Positions 40,693 through 48,875 of a DNA stretch of 64,000 nt are shown piece after piece (the first letter of the stretch is position 1; the number at the start of each line of letters is the position of its first letter). Below the pieces are notes generated by a model that worked only from the letters and a program-made list of their open reading frames with translations, was not told the origin of the DNA and did no database searches. A program made the translations under genes and the position numbers. Source of the DNA: Vibrio tarriae (lineage in GTDB: Bacteria; Pseudomonadota; Gammaproteobacteria; Enterobacterales; Vibrionaceae); assembly GCF_002216685.1 (NCBI RefSeq), contig NZ_CP022353.1:2356001-2420000 (forward strand), read 5' to 3'.

Positions 40693-43257
40693 ATGACGCA
40701 GACAACAACACCGTCGCAAGATGTGCAAGAGATGGTGGCGCAAGCAGACACTGGCGCTCGAGCCCCCAAAGGGCTTCCGGGGCGTGTGCTTTGGTTTGTT
40801 CCGCTCTGTTGGTCACTTTTCCAACTTTGGTACGCTTCACCACTCCCCTTTATCTTCGACTTTGGCGTACTCAATGATACGCAAGCTCGCTCCATTCACT
40901 TAACGTTTGCCGTTTTTCTCGCCTTCACGGCCTATCCGGCAATGAAAGGTTCGCCGCGCGATCGCATTCCTTTAACCGACTGGCTTTTGGCACTCGCGGG
41001 CAGCTTTTCCGCTGCTTATATCTATCTGTTTTACGCCGAGCTCGCAGGACGCTCAGGCGCACCCACTCAGTTTGATGTGATCGCCTCTGTGGTCGGCATG
41101 GTATTGCTTCTCGAAGCGACACGCCGGGCATTAGGTCCACCACTGATGATGGTGGCCGCACTCTTTTTACTTTACACCTTCGCTGGCCCTTACATGCCCG
41201 ATGTGATTGCCCACAAAGGGGCTAGCCTAAATAAGGCGATGTCACACTTGTGGCTCACCACTGAAGGGGTATTTGGTGTCGCGCTTGGGGTATCTACCTC
41301 ATTCGTGTTCCTGTTTGTGCTTTTTGGTGCCATGTTGGAGCGTGCCGGTGCGGGCGCTTACTTCATCAAAGTGGCTTTCTCGATGCTCGGGCACATGCGT
41401 GGTGGCCCAGCCAAAGCGGCCGTGGTAGCGTCAGGCCTTTCCGGATTGGTTTCTGGCTCTTCAATCGCCAACGTGGTCACAACGGGAACTTTCACCATTC
41501 CTTTAATGAAGCGTGTGGGTTTTCCCGGCACCAAAGCGGGTGCAGTGGAAGTGGCCGCCTCCACCAACGGCCAGCTGACGCCACCGATTATGGGCGCAGC
41601 GGCTTTCTTAATGGTGGAATATGTCGGGATTTCCTATGTTGAAGTGATCAAAGCGGCGATCCTACCCGCACTAATTTCTTATATCGCGCTGATTTATATC
41701 GTTCACCTTGAAGCGTGTAAGGCGGGCATGACTGGTTTGCCTCGTCGTCATCAATCGACGGTGGCCCAAAAACTGCTCTCATTTACCGCCACGATTCTTG
41801 GCTTATGCGTGATAAGTGCCGTGGTTTATTACGGTATCGGCTGGACTAAAGAAGCCTTTGGCGACGCAGCAACGCCCATCCTCACTGTGGTGTTATTGGC
41901 CGCTTATGTTGGCTTAGTGAAAATCTCCGCCCCCTACGCCAAAGAGGGTTTAGGGATTGATGAGAATTTGCAATACGTCCCCGATGTCGCACCCACGCTA
42001 AAATCCGGCCTGCACTACTTGCTGCCGATTGTGGTATTGGTGTGGTGTTTGACGGTTGAGCGCTTCTCGCCCGGCTTATCGGCCTTCTGGGCCAGCGTGT
42101 TTATGATTTTCATCCTACTCACGCAACGTCCACTGATGGCTCTCTTTAATCGCACGGGTTCACTGGGTGATGCGTCGAAACAAGGAGTGACTGATCTTTT
42201 TGAAAGCTTAGTCTCAGGTGCCCGTAATATGATCGGAATTGGGGTCGCGACCGCTGCCGCTGGCACAGTCGTGGGGGTAGTTACCCTCACTGGCATTGGT
42301 TTAGTGATGACCGACTTTGTCGAGTTTATCTCTGGCGGTAACTTGATGCTGATGCTGATTTTCACTGCCGTGATCAGCTTAATTCTGGGTATGGGCTTAC
42401 CGACTACCGCCAACTACATCGTGGTTTCCACCTTGATGGCTCCAGTCATCGTCACTCTAGGCGCTGAGCATGGCTTAATCATCCCACTGATTGCGGTGCA
42501 TCTGTTCGTGTTCTATTTCGGTATTTTGGCCGATGATACGCCTCCGGTCGGACTTGCCGCATTTGCCGCGGCGGCGATCGCCAAATCCGACCCGATCCGC
42601 ACCGGTATCCAAGGCTTTGCCTACGATATCCGCACCGCGATTTTGCCTTTCATGTTTGTGTTTAATACCCAGTTGCTGCTGATGGGTATTGATAGCTGGT
42701 GGCACTTAATGCTGACCATACTCTCTTCCATTACCGCCATGTTGCTGTTCTCAGCGGCAACCCAAGGGTGGTGGTTAACCAAAACCAAATGGTGGGAAGT
42801 CATCGCACTACTGGTGCTGACCTTTACTTTCTTCCGCCCCGGTTTTTGGTGGGACATGGTTTATCCCGCGCAAGTGATGTATGCCGGCACTAAGTTAGAG
42901 CAGATTGTCGAGCAAGCTCCGGTTGGACAACCGATCCAGATGATCGTCGCGGGAGAGAATCTTAAAGGCGAATACACCTCTAAAACCGTGCAACTGCCAT
43001 TTGAAGATCGCGCCGTCAGCGCTCAAGAGCGGATCGCCTCGATGGGCTTAACTCTGCTCAATGATAAAAACCGCATGCTGGTAGAAATGGTTGAGTTTGG
43101 CAGCCCAGCCGAAGCAGCGGGCATCGATTTCGATTGGGAAATTCGCTCGGTGGTGGTCGATAGCGATCGACCAATGAAAGAGTGGGTATTCTTGCCTGCG
43201 ATTTTGCTGACCTTACTACTGGCTTGGAACCAAAAAAGACGGATAAAAAAGGCGTAA
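40693..43257 (+). CDS. TRAP transporter fused permease (DctQ-DctM type)
   Basis: An 854-residue membrane protein with many hydrophobic helices. The first segments correspond to the small DctQ-like subunit (RVLWFVPLCWSLFQLWYAS onwards) fused to the large DctM-like subunit, which contains GSSIANVVTTGTFTIPLMKR and MGLPTTANYIVVSTLMAP. The C-terminal 150 residues contain a soluble PDZ-like region (FGSPAEAAGIDFDWEI) before a last helix, typical of the longer TAXI permeases (DUF3394-like). It forms a Na+-driven importer with the upstream binding protein. Confidence 0.94.
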   Translation: MTQTTTPSQDVQEMVAQADTGARAPKGLPGRVLWFVPLCWSLFQLWYASPLPFIFDFGVLNDTQARSIHLTFAVFLAFTAYPAMKGSPRDRIPLTDWLLALAGSFSAAYIYLFYAELAGRSGAPTQFDVIASVVGMVLLLEATRRALGPPLMMVAALFLLYTFAGPYMPDVIAHKGASLNKAMSHLWLTTEGVFGVALGVSTSFVFLFVLFGAMLERAGAGAYFIKVAFSMLGHMRGGPAKAAVVASGLSGLVSGSSIANVVTTGTFTIPLMKRVGFPGTKAGAVEVAASTNGQLTPPIMGAAAFLMVEYVGISYVEVIKAAILPALISYIALIYIVHLEACKAGMTGLPRRHQSTVAQKLLSFTATILGLCVISAVVYYGIGWTKEAFGDAATPILTVVLLAAYVGLVKISAPYAKEGLGIDENLQYVPDVAPTLKSGLHYLLPIVVLVWCLTVERFSPGLSAFWASVFMIFILLTQRPLMALFNRTGSLGDASKQGVTDLFESLVSGARNMIGIGVATAAAGTVVGVVTLTGIGLVMTDFVEFISGGNLMLMLIFTAVISLILGMGLPTTANYIVVSTLMAPVIVTLGAEHGLIIPLIAVHLFVFYFGILADDTPPVGLAAFAAAAIAKSDPIRTGIQGFAYDIRTAILPFMFVFNTQLLLMGIDSWWHLMLTILSSITAMLLFSAATQGWWLTKTKWWEVIALLVLTFTFFRPGFWWDMVYPAQVMYAGTKLEQIVEQAPVGQPIQMIVAGENLKGEYTSKTVQLPFEDRAVSAQERIASMGLTLLNDKNRMLVEMVEFGSPAEAAGIDFDWEIRSVVVDSDRPMKEWVFLPAILLTLLLAWNQKRRIKKA

Positions 43258-43272
43258 CAAGGTGCTACGTCA

Positions 43273-43298
43273 ATATGCCTGAGTCAAATCAGGCATAT
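43273..43298 (+). terminator. Hairpin after the TRAP permease
   Basis: ATATGCCTGA-GTCAAA-TCAGGCATAT, 15 bases past the stop. Followed by ACTTATCCC, without a T run. Confidence 0.6.
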
Positions 43299-43378
43299 AC
43301 TTATCCCGTCAATCAATCATTGCCAAAGCATCCCTAATACTCATGTTGCGGGATAACGAATAAACCATAGAGAGCGTC

Positions 43379-43816
43379 ATGTATAAACATATTCTTGTTC
43401 CGGTTGATTTGAATGAACAAGGCTTTGCCGACAAAGCGGTGCAACTTGCTGTCTGGCATGCTAAGCATTCTAATGCCGAAATTCACTTGCTGAACGTGTT
43501 GCCTGGTATTCACATGTCCATGGTGGCAACTTATTTTCCCAAAGATGCCGCCGCGCAGATGAAGAATGATGTGCGTGCACAGCTCAAAGCGTTTGCCGAT
43601 AAACACATTGATGAAGAAATTGTGTACAAGCTGCATATTGCGGAAGGCAAAACTTACGCCACCATCCTTGATTATGCCGAGCGCTTAGGCGCTGACTTAA
43701 TTGTTATGCCAAGCCACAAACGCTCACGCATCGATAAAGTGATGCTCGGCTCCGTGGCCAGTAAAGTGGTAGAAAATTCGCCCATTAATGTCATGGTCGT
43801 CAAACCACAAGGTTAA
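43379..43816 (+). CDS. Universal stress protein, beside TRAP transporter, non-canonical nucleotide motif
   Basis: A 145-residue UspA-fold protein (MYKHILVPVDLNEQGFADKA; LIVMPSHKRSRIDKVMLGSVASKVV). In ATP-binding USPs the loop is G-X2-G-X9-G(S/T); here the aligned residues are P-SH-K followed by nine residues and GS, so both glycines of the first half are replaced. This argues for altered or absent ATP binding. It follows the TAXI-TRAP permease by about 120 bases. In Halomonas the USP TeaD is encoded with and regulates the TeaABC TRAP transporter, so a similar link is a reasonable inference. Confidence 0.92.
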   Translation: MYKHILVPVDLNEQGFADKAVQLAVWHAKHSNAEIHLLNVLPGIHMSMVATYFPKDAAAQMKNDVRAQLKAFADKHIDEEIVYKLHIAEGKTYATILDYAERLGADLIVMPSHKRSRIDKVMLGSVASKVVENSPINVMVVKPQG

Positions 43817-43844
43817 TCGGCACTCATCTTCAATCGTTTACTCA

Positions 43845-43866
43845 AGGCGCATATTGCGCCTTTTTT
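43845..43866 (+). terminator. Rho-independent terminator after the universal stress gene
   Basis: AGGCGCA-TAT-TGCGCC and six T, 29 bases past the stop. Confidence 0.9.
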
Positions 43867-43920
43867 GTTCACCGATTCCTATCACACTAATTGGTTTTGC
43901 CTGTTTGAATAACTGAGAAC

Positions 43921-43934
43921 GATTATCGATAATC
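43921..43934. promoter_or_regulatory. 14-base palindrome upstream of the DUF2061 gene
   Basis: GATTATCGATAATC is a perfect palindrome 33 bases before the ATG at 43967. It resembles back-to-back Fur-like hexamers but lacks the canonical 7-1-7 arrangement, so the binding protein is unknown. Confidence 0.4.
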
Positions 43935-43966
43935 AACTCATCGAACAAGATCAGGTGGACTGAATC

Positions 43967-44350
43967 ATGAAAAAGACATTAAGTTTTGCAGCAATACACT
44001 TTACCATCGCGTTTACGGTAGCGTATGTTCTGACAGGCGATGTCATCATCGGCAGCCTGATTGCGATGCTCGAACCTATGGTGAACACCGTTGCGTTTTA
44101 CTTCCATGAAAAAGCATGGGTGAAATCCGCCGCTTTACAACGCTTTGCGGGCGACCCAAGAATCAAAACCGCCAGCTTTGCGACGATTCACTTTACCGTA
44201 GCGTTTAGCGTAGTCTACCTGTTGACGGGCAGTTGGTTAGTCGGTGGGGTGATGGCGATGATCGAGCCGAGCATCAATACCTGTGCTTACTACTTCCATG
44301 AGAAAGTTTGGCAAAGCAAACACGCAGGCCATCTTGGCTGCGCTCACTAA
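43967..44350 (+). CDS. DUF2061 domain-containing membrane protein (two tandem repeats)
   Basis: A 127-residue protein made of two copies of the DUF2061 domain: FAAIHFTIAFTVAYVLTGD then EPMVNTVAFYFHEKAW (near 7-51), and FATIHFTVAFSVVYLLTGS then EPSINTCAYYFHEKVW (near 70-114). Each repeat has two hydrophobic helices, so four membrane segments are expected. Conserved His and Glu residues lie at the helix ends (IHFT, FHEK). Function is unknown. It starts after AGGTGGACTGAATC, has its own terminator and converges on the GH2-like gene. Confidence 0.9.
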   Translation: MKKTLSFAAIHFTIAFTVAYVLTGDVIIGSLIAMLEPMVNTVAFYFHEKAWVKSAALQRFAGDPRIKTASFATIHFTVAFSVVYLLTGSWLVGGVMAMIEPSINTCAYYFHEKVWQSKHAGHLGCAH

Positions 44351-44370
44351 GTGATGCCAAAGCATCTTCA

Positions 44371-44398
44371 AACGCCTTCTTGATGAAGGCGTTTTGTA
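44371..44398 (+). terminator. Terminator after the DUF2061 gene
   Basis: AACGCCTTC-TTGAT-GAAGGCGTT followed by TTG, 20 bases past the stop. Confidence 0.8.
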
Positions 44399-44416
44399 TT
44401 GTTGATGCAAAAAACG

Positions 44417-45214
44417 TTACAGCGGGAAATGGCTAACACAATGCGCTTCACTCAAGCCCAGTCGGAAACGCTTAACTTGCCCATCCAACTGCACGGTGAT
44501 CAGATACAGATCTTCTGCTCGCGGGTGGCGCACATCGTAGATCTTAGGGGCATCAACCTGAAAGAGTACGCTCGCATGATCGCTACGCACATCAATCGGC
44601 ACTTGATAGGTTCGCCCATCAAATTTTACCGCAGCGGAAACCAAGCCCGGCGAATAGGTAGTGAAAAACAGGTTTACCAGCAACTCGCAACCGCTGTGAT
44701 GCCAGATTTGCTCAGTTGAAACATGGGTCAGACGCAAATGACGGATGCATTGTAGATAAGGCGCTTTCCAGATCCCCATTCGCTGATCATAACTGGGCAC
44801 ATCCTGCTCGCCCAAGAAACACAACTCGCTCTCCTCTTCATCCAGCAACCCATCCTCATCCACTTCTAAAAATAGAATTTCAAATCGGTTGCGACCCGGC
44901 TTCAATAATGGACGAATCTCTTTGCGGTAAATCGCTTGTGAGCCATCACAGTCAAACAGCGCCACACCGTTAAGGCGCACTTCAGCGTGGTAATCAATGC
45001 CTTCAATAACCAAATCAATAGCGGCAAAGCTCAACAAATCGTCATCCACCTCTATATCGTGCATTAAATGCCACTCTTGCTGCGCAATATCGTCTTCGCT
45101 CAATGTTTTGGGCAAAACGGCACTTAATGGCGCTGGAAAGGTGATGTCATCTTGAGGGATAGAGAGATCCGTCAGTGGAGAGAGTTGCCAAAGGCCGGCG
45201 AGTGAGAGCTGCAT
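44417..45214 (-). CDS. Glycoside hydrolase family 2-like sugar-binding protein without catalytic barrel
   Basis: A 265-residue protein resembling the N-terminal half of GH2 beta-mannosidases and beta-galactosidases. The jelly-roll domain is visible in LAGLWQLSPLTD, FAAIDLVIEGIDYHAEVRLNG and YRKEIRPLLKPGRNRFEILF (near 85-110), followed by an immunoglobulin-like sandwich (near 160-260). The TIM-barrel catalytic domain, which would need about 300 more residues, is absent, and the gene ends cleanly. It has no signal peptide. It starts after AGGAATTGGA. A carbohydrate-binding or regulatory role is guesswork. Confidence 0.75.
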   Translation of the reverse strand: MQLSLAGLWQLSPLTDLSIPQDDITFPAPLSAVLPKTLSEDDIAQQEWHLMHDIEVDDDLLSFAAIDLVIEGIDYHAEVRLNGVALFDCDGSQAIYRKEIRPLLKPGRNRFEILFLEVDEDGLLDEEESELCFLGEQDVPSYDQRMGIWKAPYLQCIRHLRLTHVSTEQIWHHSGCELLVNLFFTTYSPGLVSAAVKFDGRTYQVPIDVRSDHASVLFQVDAPKIYDVRHPRAEDLYLITVQLDGQVKRFRLGLSEAHCVSHFPL

Positions 45215-45318
45215 AAGGTTCCAATTCCTGTTGGTTTGCGCGCATTATACCCGAAGTGAAATCTATTGCAGCGTCCATGTAACACAGTGATTGCGGCTTA
45301 CAATCGATTGGTACAGGC

Positions 45319-45346
45319 AAAAAAATACCAGCCCTGTGGCTGGTAT
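45319..45346 (-). terminator. Rho-independent terminator of rraB
   Basis: On the minus strand, ATACCAGCC-ACAGG-GGCTGGTAT-like stem (ATACCAGCCCTGTGGCTGGTAT read on plus) running into seven T, 14 bases after the rraB stop. Confidence 0.88.
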
Positions 45347-45360
45347 CTTAGACTCGAGGA

Positions 45361-45783
45361 TTAATGCTCGTCGTCTTCATCCTCATCTTCGTCAGAGTAC
45401 AAAGCGTCTTCGCCTTCGTAATACGTACCCCAACCGTCATAAATAATGTCAAATTTTTCAGCCAGATTGACCAGTTTTTCCACTTGTTCATCAATCAGTT
45501 TGGCATCTAATGCAGACTGCATGGTGGCATCAAAGCAGAGCAGCTTATTACCATCTTCATCTTCCGTTTCTTCCGCTTCCAGCACTTCAAAACCCATTTT
45601 GAACGCTTCAACGGCCGCTTTTTCCAGCTTATCGAAATCTTCTGCAAACAGATGGTGCTCAATCTCATACAAGGCATCTGGATCACTGCCATCTTCGAGC
45701 AGGGCCTGAATAATGTCGCGAGTCTCTTCCTTTTGGATCTCGATTAATTCTTCTACAGATAGATAATCATCTTGGTGAGACAT
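45361..45783 (-). CDS. rraB: Regulator of ribonuclease E activity B
   Basis: RraB binds the C-terminal scaffold of RNase E and inhibits it. 140 residues: [20 protein letters not shown] start, [17 protein letters not shown] and [20 protein letters not shown] (acidic C-terminus). Length and acidic composition agree with the family. The start follows GGAG by seven bases. In E. coli it neighbours argI; here arginine deiminase lies divergently, about 730 bases away, a similar arginine-linked context. Confidence 0.95.
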   Translation of the reverse strand: MSHQDDYLSVEELIEIQKEETRDIIQALLEDGSDPDALYEIEHHLFAEDFDKLEKAAVEAFKMGFEVLEAEETEDEDGNKLLCFDATMQSALDAKLIDEQVEKLVNLAEKFDIIYDGWGTYYEGEDALYSDEDEDEDDEH

Positions 45784-46330
45784 GATGTGCTCCAGATAGT
45801 CAATGGGATCGGAAATTTGTGCGGCGCACTATCGCATGGATTGAAGGGAATTTCTAGCCACAAAACGATCTGGGAAGATCTTTCACTGAACTCACGATCC
45901 TTTCTTTATAAGGTTTTTAACATTTTTTTATCAAATGCCAAATTCAGCATAATCTGTGCTCTCTCTATCCGTTGAAATCGAACGGCTGATTGCCTGTTTA
46001 TGGAGAGATAATGCATAGCTAAAAACCGACTAAAAAAGGGGAAAATGCCCCCCTTTCCTTCAAGCACCCACCCATTGCGAATAAATAGTTAATTAAAAAA
46101 CCAAAAATGCATAAACACATCAGCTTATGCTGCGCATAGCTAAGCAAATTGAGCAACAACACACTTCTTAGGTGCAAAAAGAATACAGCGCTAAAAATCA
46201 CAGCCAACTAAGATAAATAAGCTAAAAAATGAAAACAAATCAAAATTTAATAACAAAAAGCAGACTTGCAACTTCATAAAAATCTCTTCATAACTATATC
46301 GAACCGAAGAATTGGCAAGCAGGATGCTTG
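45784..46330. other. Long AT-rich gap between rraB and arcA
   Basis: About 550 bases up to the ERIC element without a supportable gene. It contains an A-rich stretch 46020-46270, a possible short hairpin GGGGAAAATGCCCCCC around 46037-46052 and ATGC-rich palindromic pieces (AATGCATAAA, CAGCTTATGCTGCGCATAGCTAAGC). The arcA promoter is expected here or beyond the ERIC copy, but no box pair stands out. Confidence 0.5.
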
Positions 46331-46453
46331 TTATACCCAAACTACTTGGAGTGGCAGGTAGGCGGCAAGAGAGTACATCCCCATGAGCATAGATAAACAC
46401 TGAGACTGGGGTGAACGAACGTAGCCAACACCACTGCAAATAGGAAAGGGATA
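46331..46453. repeat. ERIC-type element upstream of arcA
   Basis: TTATACCCAAACTACTTGGAGTGGCAGG, ACATCCCCATGAGC, ACTGGGGTGAACGAACGTAGCC and AACACCACTGCAAATAGGAAAGGGATAA. The right arm lacks the usual GCTTCAAG, so it is a slightly deleted copy. It lies 57 bases before the arcA start. Confidence 0.85.
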
Positions 46454-46509
46454 AGCCATCGCTACCTACACATCGCTGCGGGTGGCACAAAAGAGAGGAA
46501 GGAAACCCG

Positions 46510-47733
46510 ATGAATCGTTTGTATGTGGGCTCTGAAGTGGGGCAACTGCGCCGTGTATTGTTAAATCGTCCGGAGCGGGCACTCACCCATTTAACCCCCT
46601 CTAACTGCCATGAACTCTTGTTTGATGATGTACTGGCCGTTGAAACGGCGGGCGTTGAGCACGATGCCTTTGCCAATACGTTGCGCACGCAAGATGTGGA
46701 AGTGTTACTGCTTCACGATTTACTCGAAGAGACACTCGCCATTCCTGAAGCCAGACAGTGGCTACTGAACACTCAGATCAGCGATTTTCGCTTTGGCCCA
46801 ACCTTTGCTCGCGAGCTGCGCCACTCTCTTAACCATCTTGATGATCATCATCTCACCACGCTTTTACTGGGCGGGCTCGCTTTTTCTGAATTGCACCTCG
46901 AATCGGATTCCATGCTACCGAAAATGCGCCAGCCGCTCGATTTCGTGATTGAGCCGCTGCCCAATCACCTGTTTACTCGTGATACCTCATGCTGGGTGTA
47001 TGGAGGGGTGTCACTCAATCCAATGATGAAACCGGCTCGCCAGCGTGAAACCAACCATTTGCGCGCGATTTATCGCTGGCACCCGACGTTTGCTCAGCAG
47101 CCCTTTATTCACTATTTTGGTCTGGATGATCTGCACTACGACAATGCCAATATTGAAGGTGGCGATGTGCTGGTGATTGGGAAAGGCGCGGTATTGATTG
47201 GAATGTCTGAACGCACCTCTCCCCAAGGCGTAGAAAATTTAGCGGCCGCCTTGTTCAAACATGGTGAAGCTCGTGAAGTGATTGCGGTCAGCCTGCCAAA
47301 ACATCGATCCTGCATGCATCTGGATACGGTGATGACCCATATGGATGTCGATACCTTCTCCGTCTATCCCGAAGTGATGCGCAAAGATCTCGCGACTTGG
47401 CGACTGACGCCCAAAGGCGATGGCAGTGAAATGCGCGTGGAGCAAGTACCCAGCTATATCCACGCGATTGAATCGGCGCTAGGGCTGGATTATCTCAAAA
47501 TCATTACCACGGGCGGCAACAGCTATGAAGCGGAACGCGAACAATGGAATGATGCCAACAATGTCCTGACCGTCAAACCGGGCGTGGTGATTGGCTACGA
47601 ACGTAACGTCTATACCAATGAGAAGTACGATAAAGCAGGCATTAAGGTACTGACCATCCCCGGTAATGAGTTGGGGCGTGGCCGTGGTGGCGCGCGTTGT
47701 ATGAGTTGCCCAATTGAGCGTGACGGAATTTAA
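46510..47733 (+). CDS. arcA: Arginine deiminase
   Basis: Hydrolyses arginine to citrulline and ammonia, the first step of the arginine deiminase pathway; ammonia also helps acid survival. 407 residues with all catalytic elements: [41 protein letters not shown] (catalytic His) and [13 protein letters not shown] (catalytic Cys397, equivalent to Cys406 of the Pseudomonas enzyme). The start follows GGAAGGAAACCCG. No arcB or arcC is adjacent. It ends at a perfect inverted repeat shared with hcr. Confidence 0.96.
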   Translation: MNRLYVGSEVGQLRRVLLNRPERALTHLTPSNCHELLFDDVLAVETAGVEHDAFANTLRTQDVEVLLLHDLLEETLAIPEARQWLLNTQISDFRFGPTFARELRHSLNHLDDHHLTTLLLGGLAFSELHLESDSMLPKMRQPLDFVIEPLPNHLFTRDTSCWVYGGVSLNPMMKPARQRETNHLRAIYRWHPTFAQQPFIHYFGLDDLHYDNANIEGGDVLVIGKGAVLIGMSERTSPQGVENLAAALFKHGEAREVIAVSLPKHRSCMHLDTVMTHMDVDTFSVYPEVMRKDLATWRLTPKGDGSEMRVEQVPSYIHAIESALGLDYLKIITTGGNSYEAEREQWNDANNVLTVKPGVVIGYERNVYTNEKYDKAGIKVLTIPGNELGRGRGGARCMSCPIERDGI

Positions 47734-47740
47734 AAGTCTG

Positions 47741-47763
47741 TTAGGCGTGCCAAGCACGCCTAA
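47741..47763. terminator. Inverted repeat between convergent arcA and hcr
   Basis: TTAGGCGTGC-CAA-GCACGCCTAA, perfect 10-base arms, eight bases after arcA and six before the hcr stop. It lacks T runs. Confidence 0.65.
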
Positions 47764-47768
47764 ACACT

Positions 47769-48824
47769 TCAATTGAGTGCCAGTTCCACATCCGATTCCG
47801 CCAAGGTCGAGCAAGCCAATACATAGCCTTGCTCAATCTCCTCTTCACTCAGCGTTTCTTGGCTTAAACGGCGGAAACGACCATCCAACACGCGGCATTT
47901 ACACGAACCACAAATACCGCTGCGACAAGCCGCAATGATCGGCAGTTTTCCGGTTTCTAACGCTTCTAACAGTACTTTTTCACTCGGCGCATCCACCTCT
48001 ACCCCAAAAGCAGGCACGCGAATTTTCACCTGCTGGCGAATAGCGGGATCGGAATATCCCTCGTTGAATGACGTCATTGCAGGAGAAAAGCTCTCTTGAT
48101 GAAAATGCGCCATATCAAAGCCAAGCGCTTGTAAATAACCGCTCACATCTTGCATAAACCCTGCTGGCCCACACAGATACACGCTTCTTTCCAACACATC
48201 CGGAACCTGTTCAATCAAAGTTTCCTGAGTTAAACGACCTTGTGCAAAGCCACTCTCACCCGCGTCTTTGAGTAACAGCTTCAAGTGAAAATTCGAATGC
48301 TGCGCCGCCAGCTGCTGCAACTCTTGCCAATAGATGGTTTGTTCTGGATTGCGAGCAATGTGCAGAAAATCGATCTCTCTTGCATCGTTCTGTTTATCGC
48401 TCTGTTCGGCTAACCAAGCTTTGGCCATCGCCATGACTGGCGTGATGCCACACCCTGCGCTGATCAGTAATACACGGGATTTGGGCGCACAATCGGTGCT
48501 ATTGAAGCGGCCTTGGGGTTTCATGGCCGTCACGCTATCCCCCAACTGCAACTCATCCACCACATGTTGCGACACCAACCCCTGCGCGACTCGCTTTACC
48601 GTAAAACGTAAATACGGCTGCTGAGCCTGCGAGCTGATCGAGTAAGAGCGATACACCGTCTGCCCATTAATGGAAAAACCTAAGTTCGCGAACTGCCCTG
48701 GCTTAAAGTTGAAGTGGCGCTCACGATGCGGATCCGCCAACTCAAAGCTCACACAATCTGGGGTTTCTTGCCATTTACGCACACAAACCAAGGTTTCATT
48801 GTCTTGTTCTGCCCATGCAGACAT
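47769..48824 (-). CDS. hcr: NADH oxidoreductase for hybrid-cluster protein
   Basis: Hcr passes electrons from NADH to Hcp. ATG 48824 follows AGGAGAAGTAAC and gives 351 residues; a longer start further upstream would include the intergenic hairpin. Domains: FAD-binding (FKPGQFANLGFSI, TVYRSYSISS, near 40-75), NAD-binding (LISAGCGITPVMAMAKA) and a C-terminal plant-type [2Fe-2S] ferredoxin (CRSGICGSCKCRVLDG ... LACST, near 303-345). It is 51 bases downstream of hcp, on the same strand. Confidence 0.94.
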   Translation of the reverse strand: MSAWAEQDNETLVCVRKWQETPDCVSFELADPHRERHFNFKPGQFANLGFSINGQTVYRSYSISSQAQQPYLRFTVKRVAQGLVSQHVVDELQLGDSVTAMKPQGRFNSTDCAPKSRVLLISAGCGITPVMAMAKAWLAEQSDKQNDAREIDFLHIARNPEQTIYWQELQQLAAQHSNFHLKLLLKDAGESGFAQGRLTQETLIEQVPDVLERSVYLCGPAGFMQDVSGYLQALGFDMAHFHQESFSPAMTSFNEGYSDPAIRQQVKIRVPAFGVEVDAPSEKVLLEALETGKLPIIAACRSGICGSCKCRVLDGRFRRLSQETLSEEEIEQGYVLACSTLAESDVELALN

Positions 48825-48845
48825 GTTACTTCTCCTCATCGGCAT

Positions 48846-48866
48846 CAGCCCCACATTGTGGGGCTG
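48846..48866 (-). other. Hairpin in the hcp-hcr gap
   Basis: CAGCCCC-ACATTGT-GGGGCTG between the hcp stop and the hcr ribosome-binding site. There is no T run; it may adjust hcr expression relative to hcp. Confidence 0.55.
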
Positions 48867-48875
48867 AGTGGCCAC

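Noticed and set aside
43915..43940. Fur box upstream of the DUF2061 gene
   Set aside because: GATTATCGATAATC has hexamers in the opposite arrangement to the canonical 7-1-7 Fur site.
46060..46300. ArgR boxes upstream of arcA
   Set aside because: Some AT-rich TGCATAAA-like pieces occur, but none fits TNTGAATWWWWATTCANW on both halves.
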